Shown: in pieces, positions 31,159 to 39,269 of the stretch
Numbering within the stretch: the first letter of the stretch is position 1
How the letters are laid out: every line of letters starts with the position of its first letter
DNA from: an uncultured Bacteroidales bacterium
GTDB lineage: Bacteria > Bacteroidota > Bacteroidia > Bacteroidales > UBA932
Assembly (NCBI GenBank): GCA_946625485.1
Contig: CAMOTB010000008.1
Coordinates: forward strand, 1 to 39,743
DNA: 39,743 nt
Reading direction: 5' to 3'
Program-made: the position numbers and the translations under genes
Notes under the pieces: model-generated
The model's input: the letters and a program-made list of their open reading frames with translations, nothing else
Told to the model about the DNA's origin: nothing
The model's database searches: none

Positions 31159-31959
31159 CTAGATCGATTCGTTTCTGACATCTTCGCCCCAGAACAACTT
31201 GCTGCGCAAGGCGCTGATGAAGTTGATCTCGGGAAGCCGTACCCTCTTTAGCGAAAACTGTGCCACCGAGATCGCGATCCGCGTATCGCGGCTGACCAGG
31301 CGGGTCCGGTTGTCGTAAGAGAGCATGACGGACTTGTTGCGGGAGCGGAGGGAGATGCCGATCCGGGCGGTGGAAGGGACGATCAGGGGACGGACATTGA
31401 GGTTGTGCGGCGCAACCGGCGCGACGATGAGCACCTGCGAATCCGGCGTGCAGATCGGGCCTCCGACGCTCAGGGAATAAGCCGTGGATCCGGAGCTCGT
31501 CGCCACGAGCAGTCCGTCGGCCCAATAGGTCGGCAGCGGCTCTCCGTTCAGGGTCACATCCACGCCGAGCATGGCGGCGCCGCCACGGGTCACGGCGATC
31601 TCGTTAAGGGCGTATTGCGGCTCTTCGCCGTCCATGACAGATTGCAGGACTTCGCAGTCTTCGACCAGATAACGTCCTGTCAGCAAGGCGGATGCCGCCT
31701 TTTCCGGAGGGCAGTCGGACAGAAAGCCCAGACGTCCGAAATTGACGCCCAGCAAAGGGACCGACGAGCGCGCGGCAATTTCCGCGGCAGAGAGATAGGT
31801 CCCGTCTCCCCCGATGCTGAGGATGAAATCCGTCCCGGCCTGAAGGTCCTGCGCGGACAGCGCCTCATACAACTCGCAGCCGGCCAGTTCCCGGATCATA
31901 CCCTTGTATCGCAAGTCGTTGCGCAAATGCGTCTTCGGTATATAGATGGCGATCTTCAT
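31159..31959 (-). CDS. nadK: NAD kinase
   Basis: This 266-residue cytosolic enzyme phosphorylates NAD to NADP. The signature GGDGT is at residues 50-54. ALNEIAVTRGG carries the conserved Asn-Glu, and GLLVATSSGSTAYSLSVGGPI is the second family motif. Its length is at the short end of the family (usually 260-300). It is the first gene of nadK-uppS-bamA-skp and is divergent from pdxJ across an 84-base AT-rich promoter region. Confidence 0.96.
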   Translation of the reverse strand: MKIAIYIPKTHLRNDLRYKGMIRELAGCELYEALSAQDLQAGTDFILSIGGDGTYLSAAEIAARSSVPLLGVNFGRLGFLSDCPPEKAASALLTGRYLVEDCEVLQSVMDGEEPQYALNEIAVTRGGAAMLGVDVTLNGEPLPTYWADGLLVATSSGSTAYSLSVGGPICTPDSQVLIVAPVAPHNLNVRPLIVPSTARIGISLRSRNKSVMLSYDNRTRLVSRDTRIAISVAQFSLKRVRLPEINFISALRSKLFWGEDVRNESI

Positions 31960-31985
31960 ATCCCGTCACTGACAAATTAGAAATT

Positions 31986-31993
31986 CAAATGTA
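31986..31993 (-). promoter_or_regulatory. Candidate -7 promoter element of nadK
   Basis: The minus-strand sequence TACATTTG matches TAnnTTTG, 26 bases before the nadK ATG. The opposing pdxJ element is 22 bases away. Two TTTGTC words (32001-32006 and 32011-32016) lie between them and might be part of either promoter. Confidence 0.5.
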
Positions 31994-32015
31994 GCCATTA
32001 TTTGTCAATTTTGTC

Positions 32016-32023
32016 TATTTTTG
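32016..32023 (+). promoter_or_regulatory. Candidate -7 promoter element of pdxJ
   Basis: TATTTTTG matches TAnnTTTG, 20 bases before the pdxJ ATG at 32044. No TTTG at the ideal -33 distance was seen. Confidence 0.5.
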
Positions 32024-32043
32024 CCCCGTATAATGAAAGAAAG

Positions 32044-32763
32044 ATGACCAGATTCAGTGTCAACATCAACAAGATAGCCACCCTGCGCAATGCCCGGGGA
32101 GGCAACCTGCCGGACGTGGCCAAGGCCGCCGTCGATTGCGAACGCTTCGGTGCCGAAGGCATCACCGTCCATCCGAGACCGGACCAGCGCCACATCCGCT
32201 ACAGCGACGTACGCCAGATCCGCCCGCTCATCACGACGGAATTCAACATCGAGGGAAATCCCATCCCCGAATTCATCGACCTCGTCCTGGAAGTCCTTCC
32301 GGACCAGGTCACCCTGGTTCCCGATGCGCACGACGCCATCACCTCCAATGCCGGCTGGGACATCCCGGCCCACCGCGATTTCCTGGCCAGGGTCTGCAAG
32401 ATCTTCCGGGACAAGGGCATCCGGACCTCGATTTTCATCGACCCCATCCCGGAAATGGCCGCCGCCGCCCGGGCGGTCGGAGCGGACCGCGTGGAGTTGT
32501 ATACCGCAGCCTACGCAGAGCAGTTCCCCGCCGATCCCGAAAAGGCTGTCAAACCCTATCTGGAGACGGCGAAGGCCGTCCGCGAGGTCGGTCTCGGCCT
32601 CAATGCGGGGCACGACCTCAACCTGGACAATCTCGCATATTTCATCCGGACCATCCCCTGGATCGACGAAGTCTCCATCGGCCACGCCGTGATCAGCGAC
32701 GCCCTGTACATGGGTCTGGAGAAAACTATTCAAGCCTATCTGGCGGAGATCCGGAAAATTTGA
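32044..32763 (+). CDS. pdxJ: Pyridoxine 5'-phosphate synthase
   Basis: This 239-residue TIM-barrel enzyme condenses 3-amino-2-oxopropyl phosphate with 1-deoxy-xylulose 5-phosphate to form pyridoxine 5'-phosphate in the DXP-dependent B6 pathway. [55 protein letters not shown] and [15 protein letters not shown] are all characteristic. The ATG at 32044 fits the family start and the promoter; in-frame upstream codons have no homology. Its divergent position against nadK is conserved in Bacteroidota. Confidence 0.97.
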   Translation: MTRFSVNINKIATLRNARGGNLPDVAKAAVDCERFGAEGITVHPRPDQRHIRYSDVRQIRPLITTEFNIEGNPIPEFIDLVLEVLPDQVTLVPDAHDAITSNAGWDIPAHRDFLARVCKIFRDKGIRTSIFIDPIPEMAAAARAVGADRVELYTAAYAEQFPADPEKAVKPYLETAKAVREVGLGLNAGHDLNLDNLAYFIRTIPWIDEVSIGHAVISDALYMGLEKTIQAYLAEIRKI

Positions 32764-32764
32764 C

Positions 32765-32772
32765 TATCTTTG
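32765..32772 (+). promoter_or_regulatory. Candidate -7 promoter element of the OmpH-like lipoprotein operon
   Basis: TATCTTTG matches TAnnTTTG and begins one base after the pdxJ stop, 41 bases before the lipoprotein ATG. The stretch to the start codon is AT-rich. A -33 element would fall within pdxJ and is not clear. Confidence 0.5.
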
Positions 32773-32813
32773 TAAATTGCATAACGATTGATAATAATCA
32801 ACATTCATAAACA

Positions 32814-33431
32814 ATGAAAAAAACTACCCTTATTCTCGGCATCGCGGCCCTGTTCGGCGCTGCCGTCCTCGCAGGATCCTGCAACACCACCACCGGCAAC
32901 CAGACTGGTGAAAACAAAGAAGAGACCCCTTCGATGAAGGGTGCCATCGTTTTCTTCAACCTGGACACCGTCACGCAGGAATATGACATGGCCAACGACC
33001 TGCGCAGCGTCGTCGAGACCAAGATCAACAGCATCAGCGACGAAGTCAACCGCAAGGGCAACAAACTCCAGAAAGACGTCAACGCCTTCCAGGAGAAGAT
33101 CGACAAGGGCCTGATGACCCGCAGCGTCGCCGAAGTCCAGAGCCAGAAGCTCCAGAAGCAGCAGGCTGATTTCCAGAACTATGCCGCCCAGAAGCAGCAG
33201 GAGATCAACGAGGAGCAGTCCGTCATGATGAACCAGATCGCCGACGCGATCAAGACCTTCGTGGACAAGTACACCGAGGAGCAGGGCTTCGCCATGGTCC
33301 TGACCACCCAGGGTGACATCCTTCCCGCCCCGGTCGTAGCCGGCAGCGCCGACCTCGACATCACCCAGGCGATCATTGACGGCCTCAACGCCGAGTACGT
33401 CAAGGAAAAAGCCAAGACGGAGAAAAAATAA
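32814..33431 (+). CDS. OmpH/Skp-like lipoprotein
   Basis: This 205-residue protein has a lipoprotein signal ending VLAGSC, with Cys at 23. A short disordered Thr/Asn/Glu-rich spacer leads into an OmpH-type domain: GAIVFFNLDTVTQEYDMANDL, then a helical coiled coil (about residues 65-145), ending FAMVLTTQGDILPAPVV. This is the Skp fold anchored to a membrane, seen in many Bacteroidota alongside soluble Skp. It probably chaperones envelope proteins, but its clients are unknown. It leads a run with a glycosyltransferase (9-base gap) and a LysM protein. Confidence 0.88.
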   Translation: MKKTTLILGIAALFGAAVLAGSCNTTTGNQTGENKEETPSMKGAIVFFNLDTVTQEYDMANDLRSVVETKINSISDEVNRKGNKLQKDVNAFQEKIDKGLMTRSVAEVQSQKLQKQQADFQNYAAQKQQEINEEQSVMMNQIADAIKTFVDKYTEEQGFAMVLTTQGDILPAPVVAGSADLDITQAIIDGLNAEYVKEKAKTEKK

Positions 33432-33440
33432 TACGCCGGA

Positions 33441-34562
33441 TTGAGAATTGCCATTCTTTCCTGCTTCTACCCTTACAGAGGAGGGATCTCTCAGTTCAAC
33501 GCCAACATCCTGAATGAACTGGGAAAGTCCCATACTGTCAAAGCGTTCAACTTCAAGCGACAGTATCCCGAGTTTCTTTTCCCCGGAAAGACGCAATTCG
33601 TCACCCCTGACGACCAGGCCGTACCCGTAGAGTCCGAATCTCTGCTGGATACGGCCAATCCGTTTACCTACCTGCGCACGGCACGCGCCATCGAAGCCTG
33701 GAAGCCGGACCTTGTCATCATGCGTTACTGGATGTCCTGGTTCGCGCCTTCTCTCGGTTTCGTCGCCCGCCGGCTCAGGAAGAGCTGCAAGGTCATTTCC
33801 ATCCTGGACAATGTCATCCCGCACGAGCCGCACTTCTTTGACAGGCCCTTCACCCGCTATTTCCTGTCCGGAAGCAGCGGCAGCGTCGTCATGTGCGACG
33901 AAGTGCTCAAAGACCTGAAAGCCATCCGGAGCGATATCCCCAGCTGCGTCCTCCCCCACCCGCTCTATTCCCATTTCGGGCAGAAAATGGACCGGGCTGA
34001 GGCGGAACAGGCGCTCGGGCTGCAAAGCGGAAAGAAAAACCTGCTTTTCTTCGGACTGATCCGGCATTACAAGGGGCTGGACATCCTGCTCGAAGCCTTC
34101 CGGCAGCTGGATGACAGCTACCAGCTCATCGTCGCCGGAGAACCCTACGGCTCCTTTGAGCCCTACCAGAAGATCATCGACACCCTCCCGGGCAAGGACC
34201 GGATCAAGCTGATCCCGGAGTATATCAAGGATGCCGATGTCAAGAAGTATTTTTCCGCCGCGGATGTAACGGTACTGCCCTATCGCAGCGCCACGCAGAG
34301 CGGCATCAGTTCGATCTCCTATCATTTCGAAGTCCCGATGATCGTCACCGCCGTCGGCGGCCTGACCCAGACCGTGGGCGACACGGGCACGGGACTGGTC
34401 GCGCAGGAAGCCTCTCCGGAGTGCATCCTGCAGGAGATCCAGCGTTATTTCGGGTCGGAGGCCATCCGGGAGGATTGCATCCGGCACATCCGCCAGGAAA
34501 AGGAGCGCCTCTCCTGGTCACGTTTTTGCAGCGGCCTCGTAGAGTTCGCAGAATCCATCTGA
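33441..34562 (+). CDS. GT4-family glycosyltransferase
   Basis: This 373-residue cytosolic GT-B enzyme has an N-terminal acceptor domain starting RIAILSCFYPYRGGISQFNANI. Its C-terminal nucleotide-sugar domain contains LLFFGLIRHYKGLDILLEAFRQL, EYIKDADVKKYFSAADVTVLPY and SATQSGISSISYHFEVPMIVTAVGGL. The donor and acceptor are unknown; a lipid- or peptidoglycan-linked envelope glycan is plausible from the neighbours. The start codon is TTG at 33441: no in-frame ATG occurs until about residue 95, and the Rossmann strand with its glycine loop begins right at the TTG. The LysM gene starts 2 bases after the stop. Confidence 0.9.
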   Translation: MRIAILSCFYPYRGGISQFNANILNELGKSHTVKAFNFKRQYPEFLFPGKTQFVTPDDQAVPVESESLLDTANPFTYLRTARAIEAWKPDLVIMRYWMSWFAPSLGFVARRLRKSCKVISILDNVIPHEPHFFDRPFTRYFLSGSSGSVVMCDEVLKDLKAIRSDIPSCVLPHPLYSHFGQKMDRAEAEQALGLQSGKKNLLFFGLIRHYKGLDILLEAFRQLDDSYQLIVAGEPYGSFEPYQKIIDTLPGKDRIKLIPEYIKDADVKKYFSAADVTVLPYRSATQSGISSISYHFEVPMIVTAVGGLTQTVGDTGTGLVAQEASPECILQEIQRYFGSEAIREDCIRHIRQEKERLSWSRFCSGLVEFAESI

Positions 34563-34564
34563 TT

Positions 34565-36340
34565 ATGAAAAGATTACTGACATCGCTGATCGCGGCGGCC
34601 CTGTGTCTGGGTTCGCTTCCGCTGGCAGCCCAGGTTTATAAGAGCGCACCCGTTTCAGTCTCCCAGGAGACCGTCAGGAAAGACGGGAAGGTCTATTATG
34701 CCCACAAGGTACTGGACCACCAGACCCTTTTCTCTATCTCCCGCGCGTATGATGTCAGCTATCAGGACATCGTCGATGCCAACCCGGACCTGGACCTGAC
34801 AAGAGGACAGATCCAGATCGGACAGATCCTGATGATCCCTCAGAAGGAAGCAAAGGCTGCCGGAACAGACACACCGGCACCGCAGGCCAGTCCTGCCGCC
34901 ACGGTCAAGACCCCGGCCCAACAGCCAGCCACGGCTCCTGCGGCAGCTCCGGAAGAAGATTATACGATCTACACGGCGAAATGGTACGAAGATCTCAACA
35001 TGATCGCGGCCAAGTTCAACCTGTCCAAGGAAACACTGATGGCTTACAACGGCCTCACTTCCGACAAGATCGAAAAGCGCCAGAAACTCCGTATCCCCAA
35101 CCGGCCCGGGAGCGTGGCTCCGGCCGTCGCATCCACGAAACAGCCTGCCGGCAGCGAGGCCACTGCCCCGGCCGTAACGCCCGCCCTCCCGGAAGAGAGT
35201 GCTCCGGCGACCGTCGAGGAGCCTGTTGTTCAGGCTGCCGTGCCGGAGGAGACGGAAAGTCCGTCGACGTCCTCGTTCTGGGACTTGTTCCGCAAAAAGA
35301 AGAGCAGCGACAAGATCTCCGTCGCCGTCATCCTGCCCTTCAATGCCAAGGGACAGGTCAGCCATTCCGCCTTTGACTTGTACAGCGGCATGCTGCTGGC
35401 CGTCCGGGATCTCGCCAAGTCCGGGATCCAGGCCGACCTGAAGGTCATCGACAACAAGAACGCCGCCACACCCGTGACGGATGCCCAGCTGAGCGACTGT
35501 GACCTTGTCATCGGCCCCATCACGCCGGAGGACCTCGAGTCCGTGTTGGACCGCTGTCCCCATGCCACGGCCGTCGTCTCCCCGTTGGACCCGAAAGCCA
35601 TCTCCCTGACAGCCGCCTACCCCAACCTGATCCAGGCCCCCAGTCCGGCCAGCGCCCAGAATCTGGACATTGTCCATTGGATCCAGGATGATTTCCTCAC
35701 CGGAGACAAAGTATTGCTGATCAAGGAGAAAGAGAATGCCGCCACTTCCGTCGCCGAGTATCTGGCGGCCTCCGGCCTCCAATATGAGACAGTGGTTCTC
35801 AGCGCCGGCGAGGCTCGCAGCTGCGCCGAACGGATCCGCCTGCTGCTGCCGGCGCGCGGCACGGCACACATCGTGGTCGCTTCCGAGCGGGAGACTTTCT
35901 TCAACGATGTGGTCCGGAATCTCAACCTGCTCAGCGTCAAGGGGCATGAACTGATCCTTTACGGACCGTCCAAGGTCCGGACCTTTGACATGGTCGAGGT
36001 CGAGAACCTGCACCGGGTCAACGCCCACCTGAGTTGTTCCTATTTTATCGACTACGAGAATCCGCGGATCAAGGATTTCCTCCTCAGCTACCGGGCCCTG
36101 TTCGGTGCCGAACCGACCCAGTTCTCGTACCAGGGATACGACATAGCCAGTTACTTCATCCGCAACTTCGCGACTCCGGAGCGCGAACGTGAACGCATGA
36201 CGCGCCTGGAAGACCGCAAATACAGGGGCCTGCAGTCCGATTTCCTGCTGACCGACACCTATGGCGGCGGCAATGTCAACCAGGCTGTCAGAAGGGTTGT
36301 TTACAGGAACGATTATTCGATCGACCTGCTCAATCAGTAA
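34565..36340 (+). CDS. LysM (x2) plus periplasmic-binding-protein type 1 domain envelope protein
   Basis: This 591-residue secreted protein has a signal peptide ending PLAAQ and LysM 1 at about 44-93 (YYAHKVLDHQTLFSISRAYDVSYQDIVDANP). An Ala/Pro linker follows, then LysM 2 at about 133-178 (TIYTAKWYEDLNMIAAKFNLSKETLMAYNG) and a second Ala/Pro/Glu linker to about 235. Residues 249-591 form a type-1 periplasmic binding fold (ISVAVILPFNAKGQ, CDLVIGPITPEDLESV, TQFSYQGYDIASYFIRNF). LysM domains bind peptidoglycan. A PBP1-like domain also occurs in LpoA, which activates a peptidoglycan synthase, so a cell-wall regulatory role is possible. The ATG at 34565 begins the signal peptide. Its 3' end overlaps the convergent recN by 11 bases. 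Confidence 0.85.
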   Translation: MKRLLTSLIAAALCLGSLPLAAQVYKSAPVSVSQETVRKDGKVYYAHKVLDHQTLFSISRAYDVSYQDIVDANPDLDLTRGQIQIGQILMIPQKEAKAAGTDTPAPQASPAATVKTPAQQPATAPAAAPEEDYTIYTAKWYEDLNMIAAKFNLSKETLMAYNGLTSDKIEKRQKLRIPNRPGSVAPAVASTKQPAGSEATAPAVTPALPEESAPATVEEPVVQAAVPEETESPSTSSFWDLFRKKKSSDKISVAVILPFNAKGQVSHSAFDLYSGMLLAVRDLAKSGIQADLKVIDNKNAATPVTDAQLSDCDLVIGPITPEDLESVLDRCPHATAVVSPLDPKAISLTAAYPNLIQAPSPASAQNLDIVHWIQDDFLTGDKVLLIKEKENAATSVAEYLAASGLQYETVVLSAGEARSCAERIRLLLPARGTAHIVVASERETFFNDVVRNLNLLSVKGHELILYGPSKVRTFDMVEVENLHRVNAHLSCSYFIDYENPRIKDFLLSYRALFGAEPTQFSYQGYDIASYFIRNFATPERERERMTRLEDRKYRGLQSDFLLTDTYGGGNVNQAVRRVVYRNDYSIDLLNQ

Positions 36341-37988
36341 GCAGGCGGCGGGCATTGGCGACCGCCTCGTCCGAAATCACCGAGCCGCTGAGCATGCGGG
36401 CGATCTCGAGAACTCTCTCCTCCGGGGAGAGTTTTTTGATATGGGAATAGGTCCGGTCGGCATCCTCCTTGCTTACCAGGAAATGCGCCTGCCCTTTGGC
36501 GGCCACCTGCGGAAGATGCGTGATGGCGAAGACCTGCATCTCGCGGCCCATCTCGCAGATCATCGATCCCATCTTGTCCGCCACGCTGCCAGACACGCCG
36601 GAATCGATCTCGTCGAAGATCATCGTCGGCATCTGCGTAAAGGCGGCCATCGTGGCTTTCAGGCAGAGCATGATCCGGGAAAGTTCGCCTCCGGAAGCAC
36701 CCCGGGCGACATCGACCGGAGCCTTTCCCGTTGCAGAGAAGAGGAAGCGGACGGTATCTGCACCGTCTTCGCCGCCTTTGGCCGGTTCCAGGGCCAGTTG
36801 GAACACCGCCCGGTCGAGTTCCAGGTAACGGAGTTCTTTTTCTATCTTGGCGGCCAGGCCCGGAGCGGCCGCAAGACGACGCCGGTGCAATTCGTCATAG
36901 AGTCCCTGCAGGCGTTTCGTGACCGTGGCAAGGCCGGACTCCAACTGCGACTTTTTCTCTTCCAGGGCATCCGAGTCGAAAAGCAGGGAGGACAGATCGT
37001 CCCGCACGGCGATCAGCTCGGCAACCGAATTGCGGTTGTATTGCTTCAGCAGGTCATACAGGAGGGACATCCGGTCCTCAACGGCCTCCAGGCGCTGCGG
37101 GGAAACCTCCACGCCCTCGTCCAGCCGCTCCAGTTCGGAGAAGATGTCGTCCAACTCGATGCGGGAGGCGTCGAGCCGTTCCGCCAGGTCCCGGGACTCC
37201 GTAAGATAGGTCCCGGTCCGAGAGAGCAGGCGGGAAGCCTCCTTGAGCGTCGCTATCACCCCCGGAGTCTCGCCGGAAGAAGGGGAAAGCAGCTCCGAAG
37301 CGCCGGACAGGCTCTCCTTGATCTCTTCGGCATTGGCCAGGCGCGTCTGTTCGGCCTCCAGCTCCTCCAGTTCCCCGTCCCGCAGCTTCGCCTCATCCAG
37401 GCGACGGAAACGGGCCTCGTTGTAGTCGCGTTCGGCGGCCATGCGCTCCAGCCGGTCCGTCAGCTCGCGGATCTGCAGACGCAACTGCTGCGACTCCCGC
37501 CAGGCCTCCCGGCACTGCTGCAGGAGCGTCCCGTTGCCGGCATACAGGTCCAGCACGGAAAGACGGAAGGCGGGATCGCCCAGCACCAGACTCTGGTGCT
37601 GCGAATGGATGTCCACCAGCCGGGCCGCCAGGGCGGAAAGGACGCCGACCTGGACCGGACAGTCATTGACGAAGGAACGGGACCGGCCGGAGCGGTGCAC
37701 GACCCGGCGCACCAGCAGGGAGCCGTCCGCCCATTCCACTTCGTTGTCGTCCAGGATGCTCCGTACCCGGGGGTCGGAGGTCGTGAACTCGGCTTCCACG
37801 ACACAGCTGTCCGCCCCCTCGCTGATGACCGCGGCATCCGCCTTGGCACCCGTCAGCAGGGACAAGGCGCCCAGCAGGATGGACTTGCCGGCGCCGGTCT
37901 GGCCGGTAATAATGATCAGACCCTCCGGAAACTCGACATCCAGAGAGTCTATCAAGATGTAATGGCTGATATGAAGGGATTTAAGCAT
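36330..37988 (-). CDS. recN: DNA repair protein RecN
   Basis: This 553-residue SMC-like ATPase acts in double-strand break repair. MLKSLHISHYILIDSLDVEF leads into Walker A GQTGAGKS (residues 29-36). Long coiled coils occupy roughly residues 150-360. The ABC signature GASGGELSRIMLCLKA and Walker B MIFDEIDSGVSG follow, then QVFAITHLPQVAAKG. The ATG at 37988 matches the family start and overlaps the rpoZ stop by 8 bases, suggesting translational coupling. The stop codon lies inside the end of the convergent LysM gene. Confidence 0.96.
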   Translation of the reverse strand: MLKSLHISHYILIDSLDVEFPEGLIIITGQTGAGKSILLGALSLLTGAKADAAVISEGADSCVVEAEFTTSDPRVRSILDDNEVEWADGSLLVRRVVHRSGRSRSFVNDCPVQVGVLSALAARLVDIHSQHQSLVLGDPAFRLSVLDLYAGNGTLLQQCREAWRESQQLRLQIRELTDRLERMAAERDYNEARFRRLDEAKLRDGELEELEAEQTRLANAEEIKESLSGASELLSPSSGETPGVIATLKEASRLLSRTGTYLTESRDLAERLDASRIELDDIFSELERLDEGVEVSPQRLEAVEDRMSLLYDLLKQYNRNSVAELIAVRDDLSSLLFDSDALEEKKSQLESGLATVTKRLQGLYDELHRRRLAAAPGLAAKIEKELRYLELDRAVFQLALEPAKGGEDGADTVRFLFSATGKAPVDVARGASGGELSRIMLCLKATMAAFTQMPTMIFDEIDSGVSGSVADKMGSMICEMGREMQVFAITHLPQVAAKGQAHFLVSKEDADRTYSHIKKLSPEERVLEIARMLSGSVISDEAVANARRLLTD

Positions 37989-38307
37989 CCTCTTCGCCAG
38001 CCTTCCGGTAGAAGAGGTCTCCGTTTTCAAACTCGGAGATGGCTACCAGATCCGGCTTCGGCTGTTTCTCGTAGTATTTGGAGATTTCGATCTGCTCCTT
38101 GTTTTCGAAGACCTCATCCATGGTGTCGCGCTCGTTGCGGAAATCCTCGAGCTTCTTGTTGAGCTCTTTCTTCTCAGCCAGGGCGATCTGGTTGGCGCGT
38201 TTGTACAGGATGACGACGGACTCGTAGATGTTGCCGGTCGGGGCGGCCAGGTTTTTCGTGTCCCGGGTGATGGTGTTGGTCGGGACTTTCTTTGTCTTAT
38301 TTTCCAT
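37981..38307 (-). CDS. rpoZ: RNA polymerase omega subunit, Bacteroidota Rpb6-like type
   Basis: This 108-residue protein has the Rpb6/omega-like core: GNIYESVVILYKRANQIALAEKKELNKKL pairs with a lysine-rich N-terminus and an acidic tail (DLVAISEFENGDLFYRKAGEEDA). It helps assemble and stabilise the beta' subunit. The ATG at 38307 is preferred over a TTG at 38313. The position between bamD and recN is typical, although other genomes I recall have coaBC or DUF4835 genes between rpoZ and recN, which are absent here. Confidence 0.87.
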   Translation of the reverse strand: MENKTKKVPTNTITRDTKNLAAPTGNIYESVVILYKRANQIALAEKKELNKKLEDFRNERDTMDEVFENKEQIEISKYYEKQPKPDLVAISEFENGDLFYRKAGEEDA

Positions 38308-38331
38308 ATTCAAATCGTTTCTAAAATAAAT

Positions 38332-38354
38332 ACTCCCGCCGGGAAGCGGGAAGT
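38332..38354 (-). terminator. Terminator-like hairpin between bamD and rpoZ
   Basis: On the minus strand, ACTTCCCGC (38346-38354) pairs with GCGGGAGT (38332-38339) with one bulged T and a 6-base loop, followed by ATTTATTTTAG. The T tract is imperfect, so partial termination or a processing/stability element is as likely as a full terminator. Confidence 0.4.
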
Positions 38355-38364
38355 TTCAAAATTT

Positions 38365-39255
38365 TTATTTTGCATCACCGCCCTCCTGCCGGAGAAGCTT
38401 GCGGGCTTTCTCGAAATCCTTGTCACTCTGGCCCGTATCTTCTTCATCCGCGGTGACGTTACGTCCGAGGGCCCTCTGGGCGCGCTTATACAGGATGTCC
38501 ATTTCGCGCTTATACACGGAAGTGTCGTATTCCCCCACGAAATTGAGATAGTCGTCGATGAAGGCCAGATAGCGTTCTTTCTGCTTCTCGGGCACGCTCA
38601 GCTGGGCATACTTGTAGGAAGACTTCGCCGTATAATAGAGGATCTCCTCGCGGAACTTGTTGTCCGCGTCATCCTTGAGCACGTTTTTCAGTGCGACGCG
38701 GGCCGCCATGTAATCTTCCATCTTATAGTAGAGCTTCGCTCCCTCGTAGGCCTTGCGGTCCATGCGCTCTCCGAGTTCGGCCAGGATATCCCGGCAGGCA
38801 TCCAGGTGCTGGGTCTGGGGGTAATTGGTCAGGTACTCGCCGATCGCGGTGATAGTCTGTACGGAAGAGGACTGGTCCAGCTCGTAGCGCAGGGATGAAT
38901 TATACAGGCAGTCGATGCGCAGGAAACCGGCCTCCTCCGCAAAGGGACTGCGCGGGAACTTCTCGATAAAGTCCTTGAAATTGGTCTCCGCAGTATAGAA
39001 ATCCTTGAAGCGGTAGTTGCTCAAGCCCCAGTAGAACTGAATCGTGTCATCCCGTTCCGTACCGCTCGTCGTCACGGACAGGCTCTCGAAAAGCTGGGCC
39101 GCCTTGGAGAACTTGCCCTGGTTGAAATAGTCAAAGGCCGCCGCATACTTCGCATCCTCGTCGTAGCCCTCCAGCAGGGCCTGGTATTCTGACTTGCAGG
39201 AAGCCGCCGCCCACAGGACGGCCGCTACGGCCAACAAAATCTTGCAATATTTCAT
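38365..39255 (-). CDS. bamD: Outer-membrane assembly lipoprotein BamD
   Basis: This 296-residue lipoprotein of the BAM complex has a signal ending WAAASC, with Cys at 20. It is made of tetratricopeptide helices, including the canonical YAAAFDYFNQGKFSKAAQLFESL, NYRFKDFYTAETNFKDFIEKFPRSPFAEEA and LTNYPQTQHLDACRDILAELGERMDRK. A charged C-terminal tail ends in EGGDAK. It lies 14 bases after the trxB stop and 57 bases before rpoZ, so the four genes probably form one transcription unit. Confidence 0.94.
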   Translation of the reverse strand: MKYCKILLAVAAVLWAAASCKSEYQALLEGYDEDAKYAAAFDYFNQGKFSKAAQLFESLSVTTSGTERDDTIQFYWGLSNYRFKDFYTAETNFKDFIEKFPRSPFAEEAGFLRIDCLYNSSLRYELDQSSSVQTITAIGEYLTNYPQTQHLDACRDILAELGERMDRKAYEGAKLYYKMEDYMAARVALKNVLKDDADNKFREEILYYTAKSSYKYAQLSVPEKQKERYLAFIDDYLNFVGEYDTSVYKREMDILYKRAQRALGRNVTADEEDTGQSDKDFEKARKLLRQEGGDAK

Positions 39256-39269
39256 AGATACAATACTTC

